The notes: a model not told the origin generated them from the letters alone. DNA of 64,000 nt from AC-32 sp963821495 (GCA_963821495.1 CAWGEA010000003.1:1-64000), one strand, 5' to 3'. Counted from the stretch's first letter, positions 53,773 to 62,635 are shown. Numbers and translations are program-made.

Positions 53773-55155
53773 ATGGGCGCACAACACCACGATCCGGAGC
53801 GCGGATGTTCCAGCGCGACGTCGATTCGCGCGACGGCGGCACTCCTTGGCTTGATCGGCGTCGCGCTGACCTCCGGCCTGGTGGCCCGATCTGCCGTCGG
53901 CACCGCGGCTTCGTTCGCGGTCCCACGACACTACGCGGCCGGCGCGAATCCGGTCTCTGTGGCGATCGGCGACCTGAACGGCGACGGCAAGGGGGATCTC
54001 GTGACCGCGAATGCCGATGCGAACACGGTGTCCGTCCTGCTGAACAGAAACGGAGTCGCGTTCCGACCGAGGCAGGACTATCGAGCGTCTGAGTACCCCG
54101 TCGCGGTCGCGATCGGCGACCTGAACGGCGACCGCAAGCGCGACCTGGCGATTGCGAACCGAGGCAACGGCTCCATCTCCGTGCTTCTGAACAAGGGTGA
54201 CGGCAGCTTCACCCGCAAGCGCGACACCGAACCCGGGCGCGGCGCGACGTCCGTCGCGATCGGCGACCTGAACGGCGACGGCAAGCCCGACCTGGCGAGC
54301 GCAGACGAGTACGGGAACACCGTCTCGGTGCTGCTGAACAAGGGTCACGGCAAATTCGGCCGAGCGCGCAGCTACCCGACGCCACCCGGCCGGTTCAGCC
54401 CGGTCTCGGTCGCGATCCGCGACCTGAACGGAGACGGCAGCCGCGACCTCGTCAGCGCGAGCCTCAAGGCGAGCAAGGTCTCCGTGTTCCTCAACCGGGG
54501 CGGCGGGCGCTTCGCAGCCAGGCGGGATTATCCGACTGGCGACCAGCCCAGCTCGCTCGCGGTCGGTGATCTGAACCGCGATCACAGGCCGGATCTCGCG
54601 ACGGTGGCGATCAAGGGAGGGACCGTCTCGGTGCTCCTGAACCGTGGAGACGGTCGCTTCCAGGAACGGCGCGAGTACCGGACCCAGTCCTTCACCGAGG
54701 CGATCGCCATCGGTGACCTCAACGGCGACCACCAGCCGGATCTCGCGGTCGCAGCGCTGACGGTGCAAGGCCTGTCCGTGCTCTTCAACGACGGCCACGG
54801 CAGCTTCCGAAGCCACCGCAACTATCGAGTCGAGTACCCGGCGCACTGGCTCGCGGTTGGCGACCTGAACGGGGACCGCAAGCAAGACGTTGCGCTTGCG
54901 TACGCGGACATGAACCGCGTCGCCGTGCGCCTGAACTCGACGGGCCTCTGCGGAGTCCCGAACGTGGTCAGGGAGCCGCTGGCGGTGGCGAAGCGCGTCC
55001 TCACGCGCTACCACTGCCGTCTCGGCGCGGTCCGCCGGGCCTACTCGAACAGCGTCGAGCGCGGCCGCGTGACCTTGCAGAAGCCCGCATTCGGTTCCGT
55101 GCTTTCGCTCGGTGGAAGGGTCGAGCTCGTGGTCAGCCGGGGCCCTAGGAACTAG
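53773..55155 (+). CDS. Secreted seven-repeat VCBS/FG-GAP propeller with C-terminal PASTA domain
   Basis: A 460-residue protein with an N-terminal hydrophobic segment (ATAALLGLIGVALTSGLVAR), then seven repeats of the type AIGDLNGDGKxDLxxAN with SVLLNxGxGxF (about residues 60-375). Seven repeats fit a closed seven-bladed, Ca-binding propeller. The C-terminal 65 residues form a PASTA domain (VPNVVREPLAVAKRVL, GRVTLQKPAFGS, VELVVSRG), a module that binds peptidoglycan fragments in known proteins. It may tether the propeller to the wall. ATG 53773 has GGAAGGA upstream. Its end overlaps the convergent FemAB-like gene by 11 bp. Confidence 0.85.
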   Translation: MGAQHHDPERGCSSATSIRATAALLGLIGVALTSGLVARSAVGTAASFAVPRHYAAGANPVSVAIGDLNGDGKGDLVTANADANTVSVLLNRNGVAFRPRQDYRASEYPVAVAIGDLNGDRKRDLAIANRGNGSISVLLNKGDGSFTRKRDTEPGRGATSVAIGDLNGDGKPDLASADEYGNTVSVLLNKGHGKFGRARSYPTPPGRFSPVSVAIRDLNGDGSRDLVSASLKASKVSVFLNRGGGRFAARRDYPTGDQPSSLAVGDLNRDHRPDLATVAIKGGTVSVLLNRGDGRFQERREYRTQSFTEAIAIGDLNGDHQPDLAVAALTVQGLSVLFNDGHGSFRSHRNYRVEYPAHWLAVGDLNGDRKQDVALAYADMNRVAVRLNSTGLCGVPNVVREPLAVAKRVLTRYHCRLGAVRRAYSNSVERGRVTLQKPAFGSVLSLGGRVELVVSRGPRN

Positions 55156-56083
55156 GACTCGGCTCTCCCCGGTACGCCGGGAAGAACCCCTCGTAGCCTG
55201 CCTCGCCGCCGCTCAGCTCGCGGTAGGCCTCCTCGTCGTGGATCGCCTTGCCGACCGCGGCCTCGACGAGGCCCTCGGGGTCGAAGCGGGCCTTGAAGTG
55301 GTGCAGCGAGTCCTGCTTGCCGCCCAGCCCGCCGCCGAGGTGGAAGCGCTCGAAGCCTCGTTGCTGCGCCCAGCGTGCGGCCTCGAGCAGGACGAGGGTC
55401 GAGGAGCCGGTCGAGCGGCCGGCGTCGGTCGTGCCGCTCAGGTGGTAATGCAGCCACGGCGGCGAGGCGAGGCAGAGCGCGCTCGCGACGACGTCGCCGT
55501 CGATCTGCGCGTCAAAGCGGACAAGCGCGTCTCCGAGGCCGGCGAGCCTCTCCCAGTACGCGGGCTCGAAGAAGTAGAAGTCGTCGGCGTTCACGCGCCG
55601 CATCGTGTCCTCGTAGAGCGGTACGAACTCGCCGAGGCCGTGCGCCGTGCCGACCGTCGCGCCGGCGTTCTCGGCCTTGCGCGCCTTGTTGCGGTGCTTC
55701 CAGTGCAGACCCGCGAGCAGGTCGCGCTCGGGGTCGAGCCGCCATGCGACCGTCGGCGCGAGCGGCTCGAGGTGGATCGGCGCGCCCGCCTGGTTGCCGT
55801 ACAGCGGGTGGAAGCGGACGAAGGTGCTGATGACGCCGCGCTCGCGGCACCACTCCTCGTAGGCGGGCCAGAAGCTCCCGTCGCCGCCGACCGGGCCGCC
55901 GTAGCCGTAGGGCGTCACGACGTCGCGCGGCTCCTCGCGCTCGATCCCGGCGAAGACGGCGCCGTCGTGCTCGAGCAGGAACGGGCGGCCGCCGTCCAGC
56001 AGCGCGGCGCTCTCGACGTAGGGCCGGCGGTAGTACGCGTCGAGCTCGAGCCCGTCCCAGGCGGGCGCGTCCAGCTCTCTCAC
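55145..56083 (-). CDS. FemAB/GNAT-family acyl- or aminoacyl-transferase
   Basis: A 312-residue intact protein related to FemAB-like and BioF2-like GNAT transferases: FHPLYGNQAGAPIHLEPLAP, HWKHRNKARKAENAGATVG (the K-x-R-N-x-x-R-K signature region), FYFFEPAYWERLAGL, SALCLASPPWLHYHLSGT, TLVLLEAARWAQQRGFERFH and HFKARFDPEG. Enzymes of this group attach amino acids or acyl groups to cell-wall or glycan precursors. GTG 56083 overlaps the phosphotransferase stop (GTGA), so it is the last gene of the 62.5-55.1 kb operon. Confidence 0.82.
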   Translation of the reverse strand: MRELDAPAWDGLELDAYYRRPYVESAALLDGGRPFLLEHDGAVFAGIEREEPRDVVTPYGYGGPVGGDGSFWPAYEEWCRERGVISTFVRFHPLYGNQAGAPIHLEPLAPTVAWRLDPERDLLAGLHWKHRNKARKAENAGATVGTAHGLGEFVPLYEDTMRRVNADDFYFFEPAYWERLAGLGDALVRFDAQIDGDVVASALCLASPPWLHYHLSGTTDAGRSTGSSTLVLLEAARWAQQRGFERFHLGGGLGGKQDSLHHFKARFDPEGLVEAAVGKAIHDEEAYRELSGGEAGYEGFFPAYRGEPSPSS

Positions 56084-56718
56084 GAGCGGGGCTGGCTCCG
56101 GCGGGCGCGCTCGATGTTGAGCGTGTCCTCGACCGGCTCAGGCTCGGGCCGGCCGAGCTGCGTGAACGTCATCAGCACGATCCGCGCGTCGAGCAGGAGC
56201 GACCAGTTGTCGACGTACCAGGCGTCGAGGCGGAAGCGCTCCTCCCACGGGATCTCGTCGCGGCCCATCACCTGCGCCCAGCCGGTGATCCCCGGCTTGA
56301 CGTCGAGCCGGCGCCGGTCCTCGGGCTCGTAGTTCGCGACCTGCTCGACCAGGTCGGGCCGCGGGCCGACGATGCTCATCTGGCCGCGCAGGACGTTCCA
56401 GAGCTGGGGCAGCTCGTCGAGGCTCGTGCGCCGCAGGAAGCGGCCGCTGCGCGTGATCCGGGGATCGTTCGGCAGCAGCCCGAAGGGGTCGTCGCTGAGC
56501 TCCAGCTCGCGGCCGAGCTCGACCGCGTTCGGCACCATCGTGCGGAACTTCAGCATCGAGAACGGCTTCCCGTGCCGGCCCGCGCGGAGCTGGCGGAAGA
56601 CAGCCGGCCGGCCCGACTCGAGCAGGATCCAAGCCGCGAGCCCTGCGAGAAGCGGCGAGAGCAGCACGAGGCCGAGCGCCCCGAGCAGCCGGTCGAGCAC
56701 CCCCTTGACGAGCCTCAT
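56080..56718 (-). CDS. Minimal polyprenyl phosphoglycosyltransferase (initiating enzyme 3, WcaJ/PglC-like core)
   Basis: A 212-residue catalytic core without the N-terminal multi-helix region. One membrane hairpin (LLGALGLVLLSPLLAGLAAW), then GRPAVFRQLRAGRHGKPFSM, LKFRTMVPNAVELGRELELS, TSLDELPQLWNVLRGQMSIV, GPRPDLVEQVANYEPEDRRR and KPGITGWAQVMGRDEIPWEE. It loads the first sugar of the glycan made by the 55-62.5 kb operon. It overlaps both neighbours by 4 bp. Confidence 0.9.
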   Translation of the reverse strand: MRLVKGVLDRLLGALGLVLLSPLLAGLAAWILLESGRPAVFRQLRAGRHGKPFSMLKFRTMVPNAVELGRELELSDDPFGLLPNDPRITRSGRFLRRTSLDELPQLWNVLRGQMSIVGPRPDLVEQVANYEPEDRRRLDVKPGITGWAQVMGRDEIPWEERFRLDAWYVDNWSLLLDARIVLMTFTQLGRPEPEPVEDTLNIERARRSQPRS

Positions 56719-57809
56719 CGGCGGATCTCCTCGTAGAGCACCTCGTGCTGGGCGGCCGCGGCGTCCCAGGTGAGCGCGCGCCGGGCGGCCTCCGCGCCCG
56801 CGAACGCCTGCTGCAGCGCGGCGCGGTCGGCGAGCAGCCCGCCGATCGCGGCCGCGAGCGCTTCCGCGTCGTCCGGCGGCACGACGAGGCCCGCGCCGAA
56901 GTCGCGGATGGCGTCCGGCAGGCCGCCGACGTCGGTGACCACCGCGGGGCGCCCGTGCCCGAGCGCCGTGGCGAGAACGCCCGAGCTGTCGATCTTCCGG
57001 TACGGCAACGCGACAAGCGTAGCCTCCTGCATCAGCCGCGGAATCTCCTCGTCGGGGAGAAAGCCCAGGCGCCACTCGACGCGGTCGGCCACGCCGAGCT
57101 CGGCCGCGAGGCTGCGCAGCGGCTCGACCGGGTCGAGCGGGTCGCCCGCGACGACGAGGCGCGCCTCCGGGAGCTCGCGCAGCGCGCGCAGCAGCACGTC
57201 GAGGCCCTTGTACTCGCGGATCAGCCCGAAGAAGAGGATCGTCGAACCGCTCGGCGGCTGCGCCTCGATCCCGCTCTCGAAGACCGGGTGCTGCACGCGC
57301 ACGAGCCGCTCGCGCTCGACCCCGAGCTCTGCAAGCTGCTCGAGCGCGCGCTGCGACTGCACGACCACACGGTCGGCGAGCGCGAGCGCCTCGCCCCAGG
57401 CGCGCGCGTTCCTCGCCCGGCGCGGCAGGACGTCATGGGCGGTGAGCACCGTCGGCCGACCCAGCCGCCGCAACCAGTGCACGTCGTAGCGCGGGATCGC
57501 GAGCCACTGGACGTGCACCACGTCGGGCTCGAGCCGGTGCGTGCGCCGGAGCAGGCGCAAGGCGCTCGGGACGTACTCGAGCCCCTTCAGCGGCAGCCGC
57601 AGGCGCGAGCGTGGCGAACGGCGTACGAGCCGCGACGAGACCGGCAGGAAGACCTCCTCGCGGCGGTAGCCGGCCGGCGCCGGCGCCTCGCCGTGGGTGA
57701 ACGGGGAGGTGAGCAGCGTCACCTCGTGCCCGCGGCGGGCGAGCGCCGAGGCGAGTGCGTGGTCGTACGGCGCGGTGAAGCTCGGCGGGTCGAGCAGCGC
57801 GACGCGCAT
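56715..57809 (-). CDS. GT-B glycosyltransferase (GT4 family)
   Basis: An intact 364-residue glycosyltransferase. Acceptor half: ALLDPPSFTAPYDHALASAL, DVVHVQWLAIPRYDVHW, VLTAHDVLPRRAR and RVVVQSQRALEQLAELGVER. Donor half: TILFFGLIREYKGLDVLLRA, ARLVVAGDPLDP, FLPDEEIPRLMQEATLVALP and IDSSGVLATALGHGRPAVVT, where Ser replaces the usual first Glu of the EX7E motif. The ATG and the upstream ATP-grasp stop share one base (TGATG). Confidence 0.87.
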   Translation of the reverse strand: MRVALLDPPSFTAPYDHALASALARRGHEVTLLTSPFTHGEAPAPAGYRREEVFLPVSSRLVRRSPRSRLRLPLKGLEYVPSALRLLRRTHRLEPDVVHVQWLAIPRYDVHWLRRLGRPTVLTAHDVLPRRARNARAWGEALALADRVVVQSQRALEQLAELGVERERLVRVQHPVFESGIEAQPPSGSTILFFGLIREYKGLDVLLRALRELPEARLVVAGDPLDPVEPLRSLAAELGVADRVEWRLGFLPDEEIPRLMQEATLVALPYRKIDSSGVLATALGHGRPAVVTDVGGLPDAIRDFGAGLVVPPDDAEALAAAIGGLLADRAALQQAFAGAEAARRALTWDAAAAQHEVLYEEIRR

Positions 57810-58957
57810 CAGCCCAGCCTGGAGCGCGCGTACGCGGGCACGCCGAGGGCCGGGAGCGGATCGTCCACCGCGAAGACTCCGCGCACCTTGTGCCGCTTGA
57901 GGTACGGCCGCGCCCAGCCCGCGGGCGAGAGCTCGCGCCGCCTCGCCATCTGCAGCGAGACGGCCAGGTCCTTGGCGAAGAACGCCCACCAGAGCTCCTG
58001 CTTCAGGTCGGCCGGCTCGGGCTCAGGCTTCCCGCAGAGGTCGTCGTAGGCGATCCGCGCCATGTCGAAGTAGCGGCTCATCGCCACGCCGGCCCACATC
58101 GGCACGCGCGTGTTCACCTCGAGCAGCTTGAAGTCGCGGTCGCGCCGGTCGTAGGCGAACTCGACGTGGCCGAAGCCCTTGTAGCCCGAGCTCTCGAGGA
58201 GCCTGAGGCCGAGCTCGCGCACGCGCGGCTGCGGCGTCGTGCGGAAGACGGCGCTCGTGCCGAAGTGCAGCGGCCCCTGGCGCACCTTCACGCCCGTCGC
58301 GGTCGCGAGCACGCGGCCGCTGCGCCCGACGTAGGCGAAGAGCGACCAGATCTCGCTCTCGGCGTCCGGCACGAGCTCCTGCACGACCGTGTCGAACCCG
58401 CGCTCGCGCGTGCGCTTCCAGGCGGCGACGAGCTCGTCGGGCGTGTGCGCGACGAGCACCTTCTCGCCGAAGGAGCCCGCGAAGTGCTGGCCCTCGACCG
58501 GCTTGAGCAGGAACGGCGGGCGCAGGTCGAGCCCGCGCAGGGTCTCGATCGAATCCGCCTCGACCGTGCGCGGCGCGTCGAGTCCGGCGCGCTCCGCCTC
58601 GAGCGGGAGCGTCGCCTTGTGGCGCAGGCGTCTCGGGATCTCCGGGTCGTCCGGCATCGGCAGCTCGTACAGCTCGGCGACCTCGTCCCAGTGGCGCAGG
58701 ACGAGCTCGACGTGGTCGTCGCGCTCCGGAAGCAGCACCGGCTTCACGCCCCCCTGCGCGGCCGCGCGCAGCGCCTTCAGCACCGCTTCGTCTCCACGGG
58801 CGCGCAGCACCTCGCGCAGGTAGCGGGAGCGCGTCCCGAACTCGTGCGGGTGCATCGTGATCCCGGTGACCGGGACGCCGGCGCGGCCGAGGCTGCGCGC
58901 GAACGAGAGCCCGGCCCAGAGCAGGCCGAGCACGACTGCGGGGCGCTCAGGCGGCAA
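57809..58957 (-). CDS. ATP-grasp ligase-like enzyme in glycan operon
   Basis: A 382-residue intact ATP-grasp protein. N-terminal pre-grasp region VLGLLWAGLSFARSLGRAGV, then the ATP-binding part with FLLKPVEGQHFAGSFGEKVL, VQELVPDAESEIWSLFAYVG, GHVEFAYDRRDRDFKLLEVN and TRVPMWAGVAMSRYFDMARI, where Glu and Asn in LLEVNTR are the usual metal ligands. Members join a carboxylate to an amine through an acyl-phosphate. Next to a FemAB-like gene it may activate an amino acid or other acid for glycan decoration. TTG 58957 overlaps the upstream glycosyltransferase by 11 bp. Confidence 0.83.
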   Translation of the reverse strand: MPPERPAVVLGLLWAGLSFARSLGRAGVPVTGITMHPHEFGTRSRYLREVLRARGDEAVLKALRAAAQGGVKPVLLPERDDHVELVLRHWDEVAELYELPMPDDPEIPRRLRHKATLPLEAERAGLDAPRTVEADSIETLRGLDLRPPFLLKPVEGQHFAGSFGEKVLVAHTPDELVAAWKRTRERGFDTVVQELVPDAESEIWSLFAYVGRSGRVLATATGVKVRQGPLHFGTSAVFRTTPQPRVRELGLRLLESSGYKGFGHVEFAYDRRDRDFKLLEVNTRVPMWAGVAMSRYFDMARIAYDDLCGKPEPEPADLKQELWWAFFAKDLAVSLQMARRRELSPAGWARPYLKRHKVRGVFAVDDPLPALGVPAYARSRLG

Positions 58958-59958
58958 GGGCGGCCTCGTACGCCTCGATCGTCGCCGCCGTCACGGCGGG
59001 CCAGGCGAAGTGCTCGCGCACGCGCTCGCGGCCCGCCTCTCCGAGGCGCTGCCGCAGCTGCGCGTCCTCCAGCAGCCGTTCGAGCGCCGCGCGCAGGCCG
59101 TTGACGTCGCGCGGCTGGACGAACAGTCCCGTCTCGCCGTCGACGACGAGGTCGAGCAGCCCGCCGACCGCGCTCGCGACCACCGGCCGTGCGTGGGCCA
59201 TCGCCTCGAGGCAGGCGACGCCGAAGCCCTCGCGGTGCGACGGCACCGCCACCACGGCCGCGCGCTCGTAGAGCGGGGCCAGCTCGTGGTGTGGCACGAA
59301 GCCGAGTGCGCCGGGCACGCGCTCGCGCAGCGGCCCGTCGCCGGCGACCACGAGCTTCATCCCGTCCGAGGCCTGCACGAGCTCGAGGATGCCCTTCTCC
59401 GGCGAGAGCCGCCCGACGAACAGCACCTCCGGCGGATCGGCGGGCTCGCCCACCGCCTCCGGCAGCTCGACGCCGCTCGGGATCACGCGCACCTCGTGCG
59501 CCCCGAGCTCGCGGGCAGCCTCGGCGAGCGCGTGCGAGGCGCAGACGACCAGCCGCGCTCGCTCCAGAATCCGCCGCGCGAGCGGCTTCGCCCGCCGCGC
59601 GAGCTCGACGTCGGTTCCCCAGAGCTGCACGACGAACGGCTTGCCGGTGGTGAGCGCGACCGCGCCGGCCGGGAGCCAGTGGGCGTGCACGAGGTCGGCA
59701 TCGCGCGCGGCCCGCCGCGCCGCCTGCGCGAACGAGCCGAGCATGGCGGGCACGAGCAGTCGCCTTCCACGGCGCCCGCCGCAGGTTGCCGACCACCCCC
59801 GAGCCGTATGCGATCCCGAAATGCCGGAACGACGCGGGCGAGACGACGTCCACCTCGACCCCGCGCGCGCGCAGCTGCTCGACCGCGTCCGCGACGAAGT
59901 TCCCCGCAGGGTCGCCCTCGTACCTGGGGTACGAGGTCGTCAGGACGGCGACTTTCAC
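58947..59958 (-). CDS. GT-B glycosyltransferase (GT4 family), one frameshift
   Basis: About 336 residues. From GTG 59958: VKVAVLTTSYPRYEGDPAGN and VDVVSPASFRHFGIAYGSG. One extra base near 59757 moves the frame, after which DADLVHAHWLPAGAVALTTG, FVVQLWGTDVELARRAKPLA, VLFVGRLSPEKGILELVQAS, LVVAGDGPLRERVPGALGFV and the EX7E-type HREGFGVACLEAMAHARPVV are intact. GTGA overlap with the upstream ligase-like gene. This is the only frameshift seen in the 55-64 kb part. Confidence 0.8.
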
Positions 59959-61289
59959 GGGATCCTGGAAGCCGTAGGCGGAGAGAAGACCGCGGGCGTC
60001 GCGAGCACCAGCATCACGAAGACGTAGAAGTAGAGGAACGGGATCGTCAGGTAGAAGGCGTTCGAGGCCAGCGTCCCGACGAGCGCGGCCGTCATCCCCC
60101 AGGCGAGCGGCCGCAGCCGGGCGGCGAGCGGGTCGCCGGCAGCCGCGAGCGCCCGCCCCAGCCGCCGCGCCGCGCCGAGCCGCACGAACAGCCACCAGAG
60201 GAAAGCGGCGAACAGCGCCGTCCCGACGAGGCCGCCCTCGACGATCAGCATCACGTAGTAGGAGTGCGGCCCCCAGTTCGTCTTCCCGGTCACGAACTCG
60301 TAGTAGACCGAGAAGTTGTTGAAGCCGAGGCCGAACAGCGGATGCTGGTGCAACACCTGCGGGATGAAGTCGTAGACGCCCAGGTGCGCGGAGGTCGAGC
60401 TGCCGCCGGTCTGGATCCGGGAGCGGATCACGACCCCGAAGAAGTGCCGCCGCCGGTAGAGCTCGAACGCGACCGGCAGCGCGACCAGCGCGAGGGGCAG
60501 GATCGCGAGGCGCGAGAAGAGCAGGTGCCGGTACGGGATCAGCAGCACGAGCGCGCCGACGACGAGGCCGAGGATGCCGCTGCGCGAGAGCGTGGCCAGC
60601 TCCACGAGCAGCAGGAAGGCGATCAGCACAGCGAGCGGCGTCCGCAGCCGGTGGCCGCGCTCGAGGCGCAGGTAGATCGGCGACAGGATCAGGATCGGGA
60701 GCAGAAGCTCGATCCCGAGGTGGTTCGGGTCGCCGGTGAGGGCGTTCGGCCGGTAGACGCTCGCGCCGTTGACCGCCCCGTAGATGTTGATCTGGCTCGC
60801 CCCGTGCGTGAGCGGCTCGAGCACGAGCGTGTCGAGGTTGTGCCCGGCCTGCGCCGAGAACAGCTGCAGGATCCCGTAGGCGCCGTTGGCGGCGATCCCG
60901 CCGAGGAACCAGGCGAGGGTCCGCCAGTAGAAGGCGAGCGGTTTGCGCGCGAGGTAGATCACGCCGACGACCAGGAAGGCGAAGTGCAGCAGCCACTTCA
61001 CGAGCCCCTTGCCGAACTGGTCGAGGGCCTGCCCGGTCTCGAGGTTGAAGAAGCCGATCAGGTAGACGAGCAGGAACGCGATCAGGAACGCGATCAGCAC
61101 CGCCGCCGTGCGCGGCACCGGCCCGCCGCGCCGGCCGAGGCGGTCGAGCGCGTAGAAGAGCAGGAAGCCGCCCGCGGCGAGGTCGGCGAGGAAGACCGAC
61201 CCCGCGACGCTCCACTGCACCTTGGCGAACGTGCAGCAGAACGCGGTTGCGAGGAAGAAGAACGGGACGAGGCGGCTCTCGCGGGTCAC
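59955..61289 (-). CDS. O-antigen ligase / polymerase-like membrane protein (Wzy/WaaL family)
   Basis: An intact 444-residue protein with about 11-12 hydrophobic segments. Conserved-looking loop elements are SVYRPNALTGDPNHLGIELL, LATLSRSGILGLVVGALVLL and the large outer loop VLHQHPLFGLGFNNFSVYYE with TNWGPHSYYVMLIVEGGLVG, the H(S/N)xxL-type motif of the O-antigen ligase family. It would polymerise or attach the completed unit outside the membrane. Start GTG 61289 overlaps the upstream stop. Ligase and polymerase cannot be told apart by sequence. Confidence 0.85.
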   Translation of the reverse strand: MTRESRLVPFFFLATAFCCTFAKVQWSVAGSVFLADLAAGGFLLFYALDRLGRRGGPVPRTAAVLIAFLIAFLLVYLIGFFNLETGQALDQFGKGLVKWLLHFAFLVVGVIYLARKPLAFYWRTLAWFLGGIAANGAYGILQLFSAQAGHNLDTLVLEPLTHGASQINIYGAVNGASVYRPNALTGDPNHLGIELLLPILILSPIYLRLERGHRLRTPLAVLIAFLLLVELATLSRSGILGLVVGALVLLIPYRHLLFSRLAILPLALVALPVAFELYRRRHFFGVVIRSRIQTGGSSTSAHLGVYDFIPQVLHQHPLFGLGFNNFSVYYEFVTGKTNWGPHSYYVMLIVEGGLVGTALFAAFLWWLFVRLGAARRLGRALAAAGDPLAARLRPLAWGMTAALVGTLASNAFYLTIPFLYFYVFVMLVLATPAVFSPPTASRIP

Positions 61290-62536
61290 TCGAGGCTCCA
61301 CAGCAGCTCGGCGAGCTCCTCGACCCGTGTCGTGCGCGAGAGCCGGTGCCGCTGCTCCTCGCTCAGGTAACCGTCGCCGAGCTGCCCGGCCTTCCAGCGC
61401 GCGTGCAGGCCGAGCAGCGCCTCGCGGATCGCCTTCTCGTCGTCCGGCGCGACCACGATGCCCGCGCCGGTCTCCCGCACGAGCTTCGCGGCTGCGCCGT
61501 CGGTGGGAACTGCGGCGAGGATCGGCCGCTCGGCGGCGAGGTACTCGAAGATCTTTCCGCTCGGCACGACCTTGCCGCGCCCCGCGGCCTCGGGCAGGAG
61601 CAGCAGGTTCGCCTCGGAGTCGCGCTGCAGCTCGAGCGCGCGGCGGTGCGGCAGGTAGTCGAGCAGCTCGAGCCGGTCGCCGAGGCCGAGGTCTTCGACC
61701 CACTCGCGGTCGACGGAGCGGAAGTCGCCGACGAAGCGTGCGGCCATGTCCTCGAGGCCGGAAGAGGCGAGCGCCGAGAGGAACGCGCGCGGGTTGCGCT
61801 GGCCGAAGAAGCTGCCGGTGTGCGTGATCCGGAAGCGGTCTCCTGGCCGGTACTCGAGCCCCGCGAAGTCGTCGAAGTCGCAGCCGTTCGGGATCACGCG
61901 CACCGGGCCAGAGGGATCGAAGGCGCGAAGCTCGTCGGCGATCGCCTCGGAGACGGCAACGATCCCGTCCGCGCGGTTCGCGACCAGGCGCACGATCCCC
62001 TCGAGCGCCTTTTCCTTCGCCTGCACGGTCTTGCGCTCGAAGCGGCGGTCGGCGTTCTGCACCAGCGAGTCGCGCTGGTCGGCGATCCACGGCACCCCGG
62101 TCAGCCGCTTCACGCCCGCGCCGATCAGGTTCATCGACAGCGGCGGGCTGGTCGTGATCACGGCGTCGATGCCCTCGCTGCGGACGATCCTCACCGCCGC
62201 CGGGATCGCCGTCGGCGCCCAGGTGACGCTCGCGTCCGGAAGCAGCAGCCGTCGACCCGCCAGCCGCGCCTGCGCCAGCGCGAGGTCGACCCCCGTCAGC
62301 CCGCGCAGCTCCTCGGAAGGGAGGCGCGCCTTCGGGCCGAGGTAGCGGGCGCGGTGCACGAACGCCTGGGTCGGCGGCCGCAGCTCCTCGTCCCGGTGGA
62401 GCCACTTCGGGTCGTCGGGCGCGAGCACGTGCGTCTCGATCCCGAGCGCGGGGAGGTGCGTCGCCAGCTTCAGCGGCCGCTGGACGCCGCCTCCGCCGGC
62501 GGGCGGGAAATACATGGTCACGAGCAGGACTTTCAC
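61286..62536 (-). CDS. GT-B glycosyltransferase (GT4 family)
   Basis: An intact 416-residue glycosyltransferase, first gene of the 62.5-55.1 kb operon. It has VLLVTMYFPPAGGGGVQRPL, DAVITTSPPLSMNLIGAGVK, GVPWIADQRDSLVQNADRRF, GPVRVIPNGCDFDDFAGLEY, RITHTGSFFGQRNPRAFLSA, YLPHRRALELQRDSEANLLL and the subfamily motif VPSGKIFEYLAAERPILAAV. It is the intact relative of the broken genes at 24330 and 25604 and served to recognise their pieces. Start GTG 62536; no clear promoter in the 210-bp upstream gap. Confidence 0.88.
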   Translation of the reverse strand: MKVLLVTMYFPPAGGGGVQRPLKLATHLPALGIETHVLAPDDPKWLHRDEELRPPTQAFVHRARYLGPKARLPSEELRGLTGVDLALAQARLAGRRLLLPDASVTWAPTAIPAAVRIVRSEGIDAVITTSPPLSMNLIGAGVKRLTGVPWIADQRDSLVQNADRRFERKTVQAKEKALEGIVRLVANRADGIVAVSEAIADELRAFDPSGPVRVIPNGCDFDDFAGLEYRPGDRFRITHTGSFFGQRNPRAFLSALASSGLEDMAARFVGDFRSVDREWVEDLGLGDRLELLDYLPHRRALELQRDSEANLLLLPEAAGRGKVVPSGKIFEYLAAERPILAAVPTDGAAAKLVRETGAGIVVAPDDEKAIREALLGLHARWKAGQLGDGYLSEEQRHRLSRTTRVEELAELLWSLE

Positions 62537-62612
62537 TGGATCGCTGACGGCCCGAGCTCACGCGCTCGGCTGCGCGGTCTGGTGTGTCTGGGCCGCTCCC
62601 ACCCGTCAAATG

Positions 62613-62635
62613 CCGGCGAAGCCGGCCTTCGCCGG
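62613..62635. terminator. 9-bp hairpin in the 62537-62746 gap
   Basis: CCGGCGAAG (62613-62621) and CTTCGCCGG (62627-62635) are perfect reverse complements around a 5-nt loop. It lies downstream of the membrane protein that ends at 62747, and on the minus strand is soon followed by TTTGACGGG. A terminator for that gene is likely. Nothing else is visible in the gap. Confidence 0.55.

Noticed and set aside
5700..59770. Programmed ribosomal frameshifting as the cause of the split genes
   Set aside because: Sites share no slippery heptamer or downstream structure that I can see, and about twenty unrelated genes would need it.
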